The notes below the pieces were generated by a model. The model made no database searches, was not told where the DNA came from, and saw only the letters and a list, made by a program, of their open reading frames with translations. Shown one piece after another: positions 1-6,844 of a stretch of 64,000 nt of DNA (position 1 is the stretch's first letter; the number at the start of each line of letters is the position of its first letter). A program made the translations under genes and the position numbers. Source of the stretch: a virus; the IMG/VR virus record IMGVR_UViG_3300045974_000429, positions 1-64,000 of that record. One strand, 5' to 3'.

Positions 1-88
1 GGGGCCTATGGTGGCGGTGGTGCTCGGCAACGAACGCCTTCGCGTCCTGAATCGAGCACGGGACCACGGTCAGCCGCTCGTCGCTCAC
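1..88 (-). CDS. XF1762-like protein, N-terminal part only (runs off window)
   Basis: Start of a gene that leaves the window. The visible 29 codons read VSDERLTVVPCSIQDAKAFV followed by AEHHRHHRP. An Ala-x-x-Phe-Val segment followed by a His-rich HHRHH stretch resembles the N-terminus of the small XF1762 family found in phages and mobile elements, whose biochemical role is not established. The GTG start overlaps an upstream TGA (GTGA), the usual coupling in this genome. The reading frame is open further upstream to 241, so the start is uncertain. Confidence 0.5.
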   Translation of the reverse strand, partial: MSDERLTVVPCSIQDAKAFVAEHHRHHRP

Positions 89-241
89 GCCGCCTCCGTC
101 GCGCGCTTGGCGCTCCTGGCGATCTGCTCGCCGATCCATCTCATCACCGGCACCGCCATGCTGTTCCGCTCGGCCGTCGCTTCCGAGGTTGCCCAGGTTG
201 AGCCAGTCCCTGGCGCCCGGCTTCTTCTTGGGGGCTTTCAC
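85..241 (-). pseudogene. small ORF, apparently shifted by one base
   Basis: A GTG at 241 overlaps the methyltransferase stop (GTGA) and opens a Lys-rich frame with strong G/C third positions (KAPKKKPGARDWLNLGNLGS). After about 26 codons that codon bias moves to another frame, which reads MAVPVMRWIGEQIARSAKRA from 159 and stops at 85, overlapping the next start. 157 nt is not a multiple of three. One missing or extra base near 160 would give a single protein of about 51 aa coupled at both ends. It may be a sequencing error, a true frameshift or two overlapping ORFs. Function unknown. Confidence 0.35.
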
Positions 242-804
242 GGCTTCCACACCAGCGGACGGCCGATGCCGCCGCCTCCGGCCAGACCGGAGCCCCAGAT
301 GAACACGCCGTATTCACTGGCGTCCGTCCTCCCGTCACCCGTGAAGCTCGGCCTGCCGGCGATGGGGATGAGCCCGACGAGCGGGTGGGCCTCGTAGAGC
401 GGGACGCGCCCGACTCCGGCGGAGAAGGACAGGCGGAGGATGAAGGCCAGGAGCCCGCCGGGCCGGAGGCGCTTGATGGCGGCCTGCACCTCGTCCTCCG
501 CGACGCCGAAGGGTGGGTTCCCGAGGACGAGGTTGAATCCGCCGCGGTAGGAACCCGGCGGCGCGTGACCCTGGAGGTCCTCCGAGCAGACCTCGGCCGC
601 GGTCCAAATGGCGCGAGCCGCCGTCACGAAGGCCCCCGCGCCGGCGTGCGGCTCCAGGATGCGGTCCGGGCGCGCGAGCGCCTGGAAGCCGGGCGAGGCG
701 GCCATCTCCTTCAGGCGCTGGCAGATCGCCATCGCGAGGGCTGGCGGGGTCATGTAGGCGTCGCGGGGGACGCGGGATTCGGGCGGCTTGAGGAGTGGGC
801 GCAT
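238..804 (-). CDS. DNA adenine-N6 methyltransferase, minimal
   Basis: 188 aa. The AdoMet-binding motif I is ILEPHAGAGAF (about residue 48) and the catalytic motif IV is NPPF (LVLGNPPFG, about residue 96), the signature of amino-methyltransferases acting on adenine. A hydrophobic strand follows (GGLLAFILRLSF). There is no room for a separate target-recognition domain, so it is shorter than most restriction-associated enzymes; no endonuclease partner is adjacent. The ATG lies 6 nt after AAGGAT, inside the bipartite element at 811-835. It may protect phage DNA alongside the deazaguanine pathway; that is inference. Confidence 0.82.
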   Translation of the reverse strand: MRPLLKPPESRVPRDAYMTPPALAMAICQRLKEMAASPGFQALARPDRILEPHAGAGAFVTAARAIWTAAEVCSEDLQGHAPPGSYRGGFNLVLGNPPFGVAEDEVQAAIKRLRPGGLLAFILRLSFSAGVGRVPLYEAHPLVGLIPIAGRPSFTGDGRTDASEYGVFIWGSGLAGGGGIGRPLVWKP

Positions 805-810
805 GCCTAG

Positions 811-835
811 ATCCTTGCGCGCCTCGGGCGATTTT
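811..835 (-). promoter_or_regulatory. bipartite element, copy A
   Basis: Minus strand reads AAAATCG, 7 nt, then CGCGCAAGGAT. It begins within the TAA stop of the upstream gene and ends 6 nt before the methyltransferase ATG, so its AAGGA can serve as ribosome-binding site. One of six copies with the same 7-nt spacing. Confidence 0.6.
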
Positions 836-1037
836 ATGCTTCGGCGTGCCGCACGTCTGCACAAGCCAGATCGTGGGCGGCGTGAAGCTGCCGCTCCGCG
901 AGGTCGCGCCGGCCATCCCGGACGGCCTGGGCGGCCCTTCGCAGGCACATCTCGACGCGAGGGTTCGCGGCCTCGGCGGTCGCGAGGAGATCGAGCTGGT
1001 CTGCGAAAAGCTTCTGAAAGCTGATGGCGCTGCCCAC
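834..1037 (-). CDS. hypothetical small protein
   Basis: 67 aa, not recognised. GTG was chosen because AGGAGG stands 8 nt upstream; a longer frame to 1175 would overlap the terminase gene and has no such site. The protein is Ala/Arg-rich and probably helical, with VEMCLRRAAQAV and RRDLAERQLHAAHDL and several Leu/Ala heptad positions. It lies between terL and the methyltransferase; the context does not suggest a specific role. Confidence 0.55.
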   Translation of the reverse strand: MGSAISFQKLFADQLDLLATAEAANPRVEMCLRRAAQAVRDGRRDLAERQLHAAHDLACADVRHAEA

Positions 1038-1086
1038 TGGGTGGACCTCCTGGATCCACTGACAAGATGCCAGAGGAGCCAAAGAT

Positions 1087-1122
1087 GTGCAAGCTTGTGC
1101 ATGGCGCGCGCACAACTTGTGC
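1087..1122. repeat. two GCACAA/TTGTGC palindromic sites downstream of terL
   Basis: GCACAACTTGTGC (1110-1122) is an inverted repeat around one central base. GTGCAAGCTTGTGCA (1087-1101) is a near-palindrome with the same half-site. They lie in the short gap after the terminase gene. Related CTTGTG words occur ahead of the terminase small subunit gene at 3831-3884. They may bind terminase or a regulator. Confidence 0.4.
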
Positions 1123-1140
1123 GTGAAGGAGCGGCGGCGC

Positions 1141-2673
1141 CTATCGCCGGAGGGTCGCGACGCGCATGGGTTCAATCGCCTGCATAGCGCCAGCCCTGGC
1201 GGCCTCGCGAGCGAACCAGCAGGCCATTAACCTGTCGCCGACGTGGGCCTTGGGATCGTAGTGGAGCATCTCGTCGATCCACTTCCCGACCTCCGGGCTC
1301 GTGCGCCCCCCGTCGTTGGGGATGGCCCACTTGCCGCCATACATCTCGGTCGCCAGGGACTCCACGCCGAACTCGGCGTTCTTGTTCGTGCCGGTCGTAA
1401 AGCTGCGGATCGGAATATGTGCCGCGTCGTTCCGCGTGAACTGAACGATAAATTGCTGCGCCGCGTTGCTCTCCACGTAGACGACGGAGTTGTACCTGCG
1501 GTGCGCCTCGCGGATGCGGTTCACAATATCCGGCCCCGACCAACGCCCCGACTCCAAGTCGACGACCTCGCGGGTTCCGGCGGGGAGCACGGAGCCCGAA
1601 GGGTGGACGAGGATCGTGAACAGGGCGGTCAGGTCCGCGCTGGCCTTCTGAGAGACGGCGAGATCCACGCCCGTGTAGGTCTTGTAGCCGGGCAGGAGCT
1701 GCGGGAGGCCGAGCGGCATCATGCGCCGCCCCTCTCCGAGCTTCAGGGCGCGCTCGATGTACTCGCGCTTGAAGCGGGCCGCGTCGTCGTCCCGCGCGAT
1801 GCAGAGCATCTGCCGGGCAAACTCCAGGGGGGAGCTTTCCGCGCGGCGGCGCGCGACGCGCTCCAGGGGCCACCGCTCCGGCCAGTGGCTCTGCCCGTAG
1901 GTGAGGCTCGCCGGGTCGTCATCGATGACCGGGAATCGAACGGCTGCTCCGGGGTCGTGCGCGCTCCATCTCTTGGCCAGGACGTGGAGGAGATCCTCCG
2001 GGTGCCACGCCGTCCCGATGCAGAGCACGCGCGCCCTGTGTGTGAGGCGGCCGAGGAAGGTGGCGTCGTACCAATTCACGAGCCCCTCTCGCTGCGCAGG
2101 CGTCAGGGTATTTTCGTAGTCGAGCACGTCGTCCAGGATGAGCCGGTCGAGGCGAGCGCCGAGGACGTTGCCGTGGACGCCCAGCGCCTGGATGGAAGGG
2201 TCTTTCGCCACTGTGCTCCGCTTGACCGTGATCGCCGAGGCCGTCCAGGGCAGCGCGGGCTTCAGGTCGGGGAATACCTTGTGGAGCTTCTCCGACTTCT
2301 GAATATACGCGGAAATGATCCTCAATATCTTCTGCGCCTGTCCGGCCGTGTTCGAGCAAATCGCGAAACGGAGTTCGGGATTTCTGCCCAGCTCCCATAT
2401 GGTCCGAGCCACCGCAGCCTGCGAGGTTTTGGCCGCCTCCACGTGCGCCCATATCAGGAGCCGGTCGTGCCTGTCGGCAAGCTCATGCCAGCGTTTATGC
2501 GGCCAGCTCTGCATGATGCCGTGCCCTGTGGACTCGTCCTGGAGAACGTACTCGCAGAATGAATTAATATCCCTGCGAGCCATTTCCACGCGGAGGCCGT
2601 CGAGGGCTCGCAGGCGCGCCGCGATTTCCGCGTGGGGAAGCGGCGCGGGCATTTCCTGCACAAGTTGACTCAC
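1141..2673 (-). CDS. terL: terminase large subunit (packaging ATPase/nuclease)
   Basis: 510 aa, normal for the family. The ATPase domain has a degenerate Walker A-type loop HVEAAKTSQ (77-85), an adenine-motif region FAICSNTAGQA (103-113) and Walker B DRLILDD (176-182). The RNase H-like nuclease domain shows the three expected acidic residues: D337 in YTGVDLAVS, E401 in VVYVES and D480 in HVGDRLMA. It cuts and translocates phage DNA into the prohead through the portal. The GTG start overlaps the upstream stop (GTGA). terS lies two genes upstream; the portal gene is not in this window. Confidence 0.93.
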   Translation of the reverse strand: MSQLVQEMPAPLPHAEIAARLRALDGLRVEMARRDINSFCEYVLQDESTGHGIMQSWPHKRWHELADRHDRLLIWAHVEAAKTSQAAVARTIWELGRNPELRFAICSNTAGQAQKILRIISAYIQKSEKLHKVFPDLKPALPWTASAITVKRSTVAKDPSIQALGVHGNVLGARLDRLILDDVLDYENTLTPAQREGLVNWYDATFLGRLTHRARVLCIGTAWHPEDLLHVLAKRWSAHDPGAAVRFPVIDDDPASLTYGQSHWPERWPLERVARRRAESSPLEFARQMLCIARDDDAARFKREYIERALKLGEGRRMMPLGLPQLLPGYKTYTGVDLAVSQKASADLTALFTILVHPSGSVLPAGTREVVDLESGRWSGPDIVNRIREAHRRYNSVVYVESNAAQQFIVQFTRNDAAHIPIRSFTTGTNKNAEFGVESLATEMYGGKWAIPNDGGRTSPEVGKWIDEMLHYDPKAHVGDRLMACWFAREAARAGAMQAIEPMRVATLRR

Positions 2674-3101
2674 GGCTCCTCGACGAGCAGCCAGATTTTA
2701 CCGCCTCGGCGGAGAAGGTCGAACGCCTGCCCCACCATTTCCGGGTCGAAGAGAGCGGGCCGCAGGTCCACATGAAGCTGGGTGGGCTGTGGACCCGTGT
2801 TGGTGCTCCCGGCCGCGTAGCCCTTCACCCCGATCTCGCCGGGAATGAATGCGCCGAGCGCCCGGCACCCATTTAATTTCGCCCAGCCGGCGAGCGCCTC
2901 CGAAGCCTCGTCGGCAGACGCTTGGTCCACTCGGCCGCCTGGGAATATCGGCGTGACGGGCGCAGGCGGACTCTGAATGACGGTGGCGCCCTTCGGATAC
3001 CCGAACCCGACACCCCCTGGAGTATTCGGCCAAAGCTGAACCGAGGTCGCCAACGGGGGCGGAACCTGCGTCGTGCCGCCGCCCCAAATATTCTGAGCCA
3101 T
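2670..3101 (-). CDS. hypothetical protein between terS and terL
   Basis: 143 aa, not recognised. The N-terminal half is rich in Pro and Gly (GGGTTQVPPPLA, PKGATVIQSPPAPVTP). The C-terminal half looks folded and ends DPEMVGQAFDLLRRGGKIWL. The ATG at 3101 follows GGGAG at good distance; a GTG two codons earlier is less likely. The stop overlaps the terL GTG, so the two are translationally coupled. Position suggests a packaging accessory or small virion protein, but nothing in the sequence proves it. Confidence 0.75.
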   Translation of the reverse strand: MAQNIWGGGTTQVPPPLATSVQLWPNTPGGVGFGYPKGATVIQSPPAPVTPIFPGGRVDQASADEASEALAGWAKLNGCRALGAFIPGEIGVKGYAAGSTNTGPQPTQLHVDLRPALFDPEMVGQAFDLLRRGGKIWLLVEEP

Positions 3102-3113
3102 TTTCACTCCCGG

Positions 3114-3812
3114 CTAATTCTGCATTTCCTGGGGCGGGCTGGAGATATTCTGGCCGGGGGCGAGCCCCAATTCCTTCGCGCGGTCGAGCGCGTTGGCGGC
3201 GGCCTTCAATTCCCGCTCCATGTCCGCGAGGGTGAGCGCGTCGTCGTTGGAGAGGCCGGCGATGGCGATGACGTCGGAGGGCTGCCCGAGGCGACGGCGC
3301 TCCATGACCTGGGCCATTTCCGCGATGCTCGCGACACGGGCGGCGGAAGTGATGAACCGCTGGAGGACGAGCATCGCGGCGGTGGGGTCGCCCTTGAGCC
3401 TGCCGGCCTTGACGTCCTCCACGATTTGTTTGCCCAGCTCCTGGGCAGCGGGGAAGACCAGGGCGATGACGCCGAGGGAGGCGGAGGCGGCCTGCCGCAC
3501 GTTCCTGACGAGCTTGGCCTCTTCCGCGAGCTGCGTGGAGGCGTCCTCCACGACGGCTTTCGTGCGGGTCATCTCCTGCTGCGCGTAGGCGAGCTTCTCT
3601 CTGGCGCGCTGCTGCTCTCCCTCCAGGGTGGTCTTGATGGGGACGGCCCACGGGGTCGTGGCCTGGGTCCAGCCGGCGAGCCACGCCTTCTTCGCCGTGC
3701 GCTGGTCGCAGCCCGAGACTTGTGCTGCGTGGCGGTAGTTGCCCGGCTTGTTCTTGAAGGCTTCCATCAGCCGATCGTACAGATCCTGCGTGATTTTCTT
3801 ACGGTTTGGCAT
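3114..3812 (-). CDS. terS: terminase small subunit (putative)
   Basis: 232 aa. The N-terminus carries a helix-turn-helix of the kind used by small terminase subunits (YDRLMEAFKNKPGNYRHAAQ, then SGCDQRTAKKAW, residues 12-45). A long Ala/Glu/Gln-rich helical middle (about 75-170) would form the oligomeric core, and the C-terminus is low in complexity. It recognises the phage packaging site and loads TerL, encoded two genes downstream. The ATG at 3812 has only a weak ribosome-binding site. A TTG at 3851 would add 13 residues. Confidence 0.75.
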   Translation of the reverse strand: MPNRKKITQDLYDRLMEAFKNKPGNYRHAAQVSGCDQRTAKKAWLAGWTQATTPWAVPIKTTLEGEQQRAREKLAYAQQEMTRTKAVVEDASTQLAEEAKLVRNVRQAASASLGVIALVFPAAQELGKQIVEDVKAGRLKGDPTAAMLVLQRFITSAARVASIAEMAQVMERRRLGQPSDVIAIAGLSNDDALTLADMERELKAAANALDRAKELGLAPGQNISSPPQEMQN

Positions 3813-3830
3813 GGTCGGCGGATGATGCCA

Positions 3831-3884
3831 CACTTGTGCTCCGCCTGACAAGCCTTATGCAGCGCCCAAAAAAACTTGTGTCAG
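3831..3884 (-). promoter_or_regulatory. leader of terS with CTTGTG words and inverted repeat
   Basis: The region ahead of terS has CACTTGTGC (3831-3839) and the inverted pair CTGACAAG (3845-3852) / CTTGTGTCAG (3875-3884) flanking a T7 run (minus strand). CTGACA followed after 17 nt by TGCATA could be a weak promoter. The same half-site occurs behind terL at 1087-1122. Packaging-site or regulatory use is possible but unproven. Confidence 0.35.
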
Positions 3885-3885
3885 C

Positions 3886-4197
3886 TTAGGTCGGGATCCT
3901 GCGGAAGACGTAGAAGCGAGTGAGCGTCCTGGGTTGGCTGCCCGGAGGGCTTTCAGGTCTGGTGACGCGGACGCAGCGAAAGAGGCCCTTCACGGGTCGC
4001 GTGGGCTCGGAGGAATCTATCTCCCGGAGGAACCTGCGGCGCCAGACGAAGGCTGGGACGCTCGCCGGCTCCAGGCGGCGCTCCGCGAGTCTGCCGGACT
4101 CCGTCCGCCACCTGATGCGGTTCGCCAGCGTCAATGCCGCCTTCACGGCGTTCACGGCTTCCCGAAGGGTTGGCTTCCAGGTTTCTTGCCTGGGCAC
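3886..4197 (-). CDS. small basic paralogue, array member 6
   Basis: 103 aa. Last of six tandem genes that share a plan: an N-terminal LRxxVxAVKA segment (here TLREAVNAVKAALTLA), a central FLR motif (RRRFLREID) and a basic aromatic end (LTRFYVFRRIPT). About one residue in five is Arg or Lys. GTG start after GGAGG. No known domain recognised; strong positive charge suggests nucleic-acid or host-protein binding. Confidence 0.75.
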   Translation of the reverse strand: MPRQETWKPTLREAVNAVKAALTLANRIRWRTESGRLAERRLEPASVPAFVWRRRFLREIDSSEPTRPVKGLFRCVRVTRPESPPGSQPRTLTRFYVFRRIPT

Positions 4198-4198
4198 G

Positions 4199-4504
4199 CT
4201 AGTCCCTCCTGAATCGGTAGACCGTCAGGCGGTGCCGGAACAGCTTGTCTTTGGCCCTGTCGCCGCTCCACTTGCGCCGGTGGGTGGCGCCGCCCTTGAA
4301 GATGCCCTTGAGCAGCCCCAAAAGCGATCCCGTCTTCGGATCTCGTCGGAGGAACATGGGCCGGAGGCGCCAGGGGCGCCGCAAATCGGTGGAGCAGTAG
4401 GTGCGCCACAACCTCCCATCCACCCCGAGGGTGGCGGGTGCGCTCGCGGTCATCATGTTCATCAAAGCCTTCACGGCGTTCACGTCTTCCCTCAAACTCG
4501 ACAC
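4199..4504 (-). CDS. small basic paralogue, array member 5
   Basis: 101 aa. Begins VSSLREDVNAVKALMNMMTA, has RPMFLRRDPKTG in the centre and ends LTVYRFRRD, the clearest match to the array consensus. The GTG at 4504 is preceded by AAGGAGG at 5 nt and overlaps the end of the upstream member by 13 nt. The central segment (GGATHRRKWSGDRAKDKLFR) is very basic. Function unknown. Confidence 0.78.
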   Translation of the reverse strand: MSSLREDVNAVKALMNMMTASAPATLGVDGRLWRTYCSTDLRRPWRLRPMFLRRDPKTGSLLGLLKGIFKGGATHRRKWSGDRAKDKLFRHRLTVYRFRRD

Positions 4505-4794
4505 GAGAGCCTCCTTCGCAGGATGTTCCGGCTGCTGGCGCGGCAGAAGCGTCCCGGGAAGGGGAGGCTCTCGCCCCAATCTCCCCAGGCGCGGACGTAG
4601 GATTCGGGCTCCTCGAATCGGAGGAGCCACTCCCAGGTGTCGCGCTTATGCTTGCGGGGGCGGAAATTCGCCGGCGCGTTGGACAGGAAGGCGCGCATCC
4701 CGAGGGCGTGAGCCAGCTCCGGGCCGGATGGATTTCCCAGGAGCTTCACGAGAGCCTTGGCGGCGTCCACGTCTCGGCGGAGGGAGCGCCTCAC
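4492..4794 (-). CDS. small basic paralogue, array member 4
   Basis: 100 aa. Starts VRRSLRRDVDAAKALVKLLG, contains GMRAFLSNAPANFRPR in place of the usual FLR motif and ends in a run of Arg and Cys (RASSRNILRRRLSCRV). The GTG start overlaps the previous stop (GTGA). It is more divergent in its C-terminal half than members 1, 2 and 5. Function unknown. Confidence 0.75.
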   Translation of the reverse strand: MRRSLRRDVDAAKALVKLLGNPSGPELAHALGMRAFLSNAPANFRPRKHKRDTWEWLLRFEEPESYVRAWGDWGESLPFPGRFCRASSRNILRRRLSCRV

Positions 4795-5201
4795 GGGGTC
4801 TCCTTCAGGCCGGGCAGCAGCCGGTAGGCTTGCCGGATCCGCTTCCTGGGCTTCCTGACCGGGTCGTCCAAATCGAAGACGCGCGTGAGGCAGCAGAGGT
4901 GCTCCGCGCACCGGGTCGGCAGATGGTGGCGCCCGAGAGACGGGTTCTTGGAGTCCCAGGCGCGGGTGTGCCTCCTCCGGCAACGCTCCGGGACTTGGTG
5001 AAAGAACTCGTCCAGGATAACCTCCACGTCGAAACGCTCGGGTCCGGCCTTCCTGACGCACTGCGGCGCGAGGCGCTCCCTGAAATGCTCCTCCGGCGTG
5101 CGCAGCCCGACGAAATTGTCGTTGGGGTATCTGGAATATAGCCTGACGCCGCGCAGCTTGGCCGTTGCCTTGATGGCGTCTATGAGCTGGCGGAGTTTCA
5201 C
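4791..5201 (-). CDS. small basic paralogue, array member 3 (longest, Cys/His-rich)
   Basis: 136 aa. The start KLRQLIDAIKATAKLRGVRL keeps the N-terminal pattern of the array. It then differs: a middle with FDVEVILDEFFHQVPERC and several Cys/His (RRRHTRAW, GRHHLPTRCAEHLCC) that could bind zinc, and a basic end (VRKPRKRIRQAYRLL). Coupled by GTGA to members 2 and 4. It may be an older or extended member. Function unknown. Confidence 0.72.
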   Translation of the reverse strand: MKLRQLIDAIKATAKLRGVRLYSRYPNDNFVGLRTPEEHFRERLAPQCVRKAGPERFDVEVILDEFFHQVPERCRRRHTRAWDSKNPSLGRHHLPTRCAEHLCCLTRVFDLDDPVRKPRKRIRQAYRLLPGLKETP

Positions 5202-5521
5202 CTCACCCTCCTGAACCTGTAGACGACGTCTCGGAGCCCGCGGTGGGAGATGCCGGCGTTCCTGAACAGCCCACTGCGGACTCCCTGCGCGGCGACGGAG
5301 CGCAAAAACATGGGGCCGAGCCTGCAGCTTATCTCCCCAGGAAGGCGCCTGACCGAAACGAGCCTGCGCCCCTCCACCTTCACGAGCCCGGAGACGACCA
5401 GGGCGGTGAATACCGCATCCACGTCCCGGCGGAGAGAGGGCCTATCGCTTTTGATTGCAGAAACCTGATGCCGCTCGGGATTTTCTGGAGGCGCCCCTGT
5501 CGGTTTTGATTTCCGGCTCAC
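5198..5521 (-). CDS. small basic paralogue, array member 2, carrying two iterons
   Basis: 107 aa. The family part begins at about residue 28 (SLRRDVDAVFTALVV), has GPMFLRSVAA and ends VVYRFRRVR. Unlike its neighbours it has about 27 extra N-terminal residues, and that extension is where two copies of the 19-bp origin-type repeat lie (5439-5456, 5494-5511). The extension may therefore exist only because the DNA sites are there. GTG start overlaps the previous stop. Confidence 0.75.
   Translation of the reverse strand: MSRKSKPTGAPPENPERHQVSAIKSDRPSLRRDVDAVFTALVVSGLVKVEGRRLVSVRRLPGEISCRLGPMFLRSVAAQGVRSGLFRNAGISHRGLRDVVYRFRRVR
5439..5511 (-). repeat. pair of iteron-like repeats, 55 bp apart
   Basis: Minus-strand copies AATCAAAAGCGATAGGCCC (ends at 5456) and AATCAAAACCGACAGGGGC (ends at 5511) match the four repeats inside the initiator gene at 25971-26189. 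The first is read here in a different frame (AIKSDRP) from those in the initiator (SKAIGP), so the DNA rather than the protein is conserved. Confidence 0.72.
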
Positions 5522-5769
5522 TTGGTCCTCCAGATCAATTTCGGGCCGCGCCGGTAGGTTTCCACGTACCCCTGCCTAGAGAAGAATTGCCGCGTGAACC
5601 GGCAATTATCGTGCGCCCTGAGAAATCCGGGCCGGAGGCGGAGACCGATCTTGGCGCCGTTGAAATTGTGCTTCTGCGTCGCCCGGTAGAAGGCGATGCT
5701 CTCCTGGATGGGCAGGAGAGCGATGGCGGCCTTGATGGCGTCCACCGTCTCCCGCAGGCTGCGCCTCAC
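5518..5769 (-). CDS. small basic paralogue, array member 1
   Basis: 83 aa, the shortest member. Begins VRRSLRETVDAIKAAIALLP, has RPGFLRAHDNCRFTRQFFSR centrally and ends YRRGPKLIWRTK. GTG start overlaps the upstream stop. First of the six in transcription order. Function unknown; like the others it is strongly basic. Confidence 0.76.
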   Translation of the reverse strand: MRRSLRETVDAIKAAIALLPIQESIAFYRATQKHNFNGAKIGLRLRPGFLRAHDNCRFTRQFFSRQGYVETYRRGPKLIWRTK

Positions 5770-6113
5770 GGCCAGCCTCCCGAGCGCTTCGAGGCCGTCT
5801 CCCGGTCCGGGATGAGGGCGGCGCGCAAGACCTCCACCTGATCGCCTCCCAGGCGCGCGACCGCCGAGGCCGCGAGCAGCACCTCGTCAGGGAGCAGCGG
5901 TTCGCCGCATCGGTAGCACTCCGGCCCGGCCGAGATGAAGACGTCCAAGGCGGCGTAGGTGCCGCACTCGCAGACGAGGATGATGGGAGACACGAGTCCG
6001 ACGCCCGGAGCCGCGCGACCCTGCGGGCGCTGCCAGGAGCGACGTGGGCCGCCCCCCTTCGCGGCGGCGGGCTTCCCGTCGAGCGTCCTGATGTAGAAGA
6101 ACTTGGCGGCCAC
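5766..6113 (-). CDS. zinc-ribbon protein, unknown function
   Basis: 115 aa. A four-Cys cluster (CECGTYAALD, then PECYRCGEPLL, about 55-78) fits a zinc ribbon. The N-terminus is basic with KFFYIRTLDGKPAAAKGGGP. The GTG at 6113 stands 6 nt after GCAAAGAT of element copy B. It follows queE and precedes the paralogue array with a GTGA overlap. It might bind DNA or serve the modification pathway; not recognised further. Confidence 0.68.
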   Translation of the reverse strand: MAAKFFYIRTLDGKPAAAKGGGPRRSWQRPQGRAAPGVGLVSPIILVCECGTYAALDVFISAGPECYRCGEPLLPDEVLLAASAVARLGGDQVEVLRAALIPDRETASKRSGGWP

Positions 6114-6119
6114 GATCCA

Positions 6120-6144
6120 ATCTTTGCGCGGCCGCGCGGGAATT
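6120..6144 (-). promoter_or_regulatory. bipartite element, copy B (degenerate)
   Basis: AATTCCC, 7 nt, CGCGCAAAGAT, with the first half overlapping the queE stop TAA. One mismatch in the 11-mer relative to the other copies. Ends 6 nt before the GTG of the zinc-ribbon gene. Confidence 0.5.
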
Positions 6145-6844
6145 ACTCCAGGCCCCAGAGCTTGTGGAGCTGCGCTCCCAGGCGCCACCTGGGGTGCGCC
6201 TGCACGAACTCCAGGCAACGGGCGAGCGCGGCCGAGTAGGCGGGCAGGGACGCCTCGCCTGGGGCACGGAGGTGGGTCGCCTCAAGCACCTGCGAGGTGA
6301 GCGGGTCGCGGGGCTGAACGAAGTAGTGCGCGGCCGGGAGGGCCACCTCCAGGGCCAGGAGCGCCTCGTCCGCCCAGTCATCCGCGCCGACGACCACCTT
6401 GACCTCCTCGCAAGCGCGAACCACCAAGGGAGGCGCTGCGAGCTTCGGGCTGACGGTCAGGTGATCGACGTAGGCCGGGAGCGGGCGGGTGCCGTTCGTC
6501 TCGACGGCGATCCGCCACCCGTTCCCGTGGAGCGCCTCGACGAGCTGCGCATCCACCTGGAGCAGCGGCTCGCCTCCCGTCAGGACGCACCAGCGGTCTT
6601 CTCCCGAAGCCTCCGGCCAGCGAACCTCCAACTTCGCCAGAATGTCCGCCACGGAGAGCTTGTCGCCGCCCAGAAAATCCGTGTCGCACCAGTGAGCGCA
6701 GGCCCCGGAGCCCTTTTCGCGGTCTTCGGGGCGCCCGCTCCAGAGGTTGCATCCAGAAAATCTGAGGAACACCGATTTCGCTCCCGCGCGAGAACCCTCG
6801 CCCTGGAGCGTGCAGAACACCGACTTGACGAGGTAGGTTTTCAC
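6143..6844 (-). CDS. queE: 7-carboxy-7-deazaguanine synthase (radical SAM)
   Basis: 233 aa. Converts 6-carboxytetrahydropterin to 7-carboxy-7-deazaguanine, the step after QueD. TLQGEGSRAGAKSVFLRFSG at the N-terminus is typical. The radical-SAM cysteines are spaced as in the QueE subfamily with an insert: CNLWSG, then GACAHWCDTDFLGG. VLTGGEPLLQ and VETNGT are the glycine-rich and substrate loops. The GTG start overlaps the queD stop, so the two are coupled. Part of a folE-queC-dpdA-queD-queE block for DNA base modification. Confidence 0.93.
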   Translation of the reverse strand: MKTYLVKSVFCTLQGEGSRAGAKSVFLRFSGCNLWSGRPEDREKGSGACAHWCDTDFLGGDKLSVADILAKLEVRWPEASGEDRWCVLTGGEPLLQVDAQLVEALHGNGWRIAVETNGTRPLPAYVDHLTVSPKLAAPPLVVRACEEVKVVVGADDWADEALLALEVALPAAHYFVQPRDPLTSQVLEATHLRAPGEASLPAYSAALARCLEFVQAHPRWRLGAQLHKLWGLE

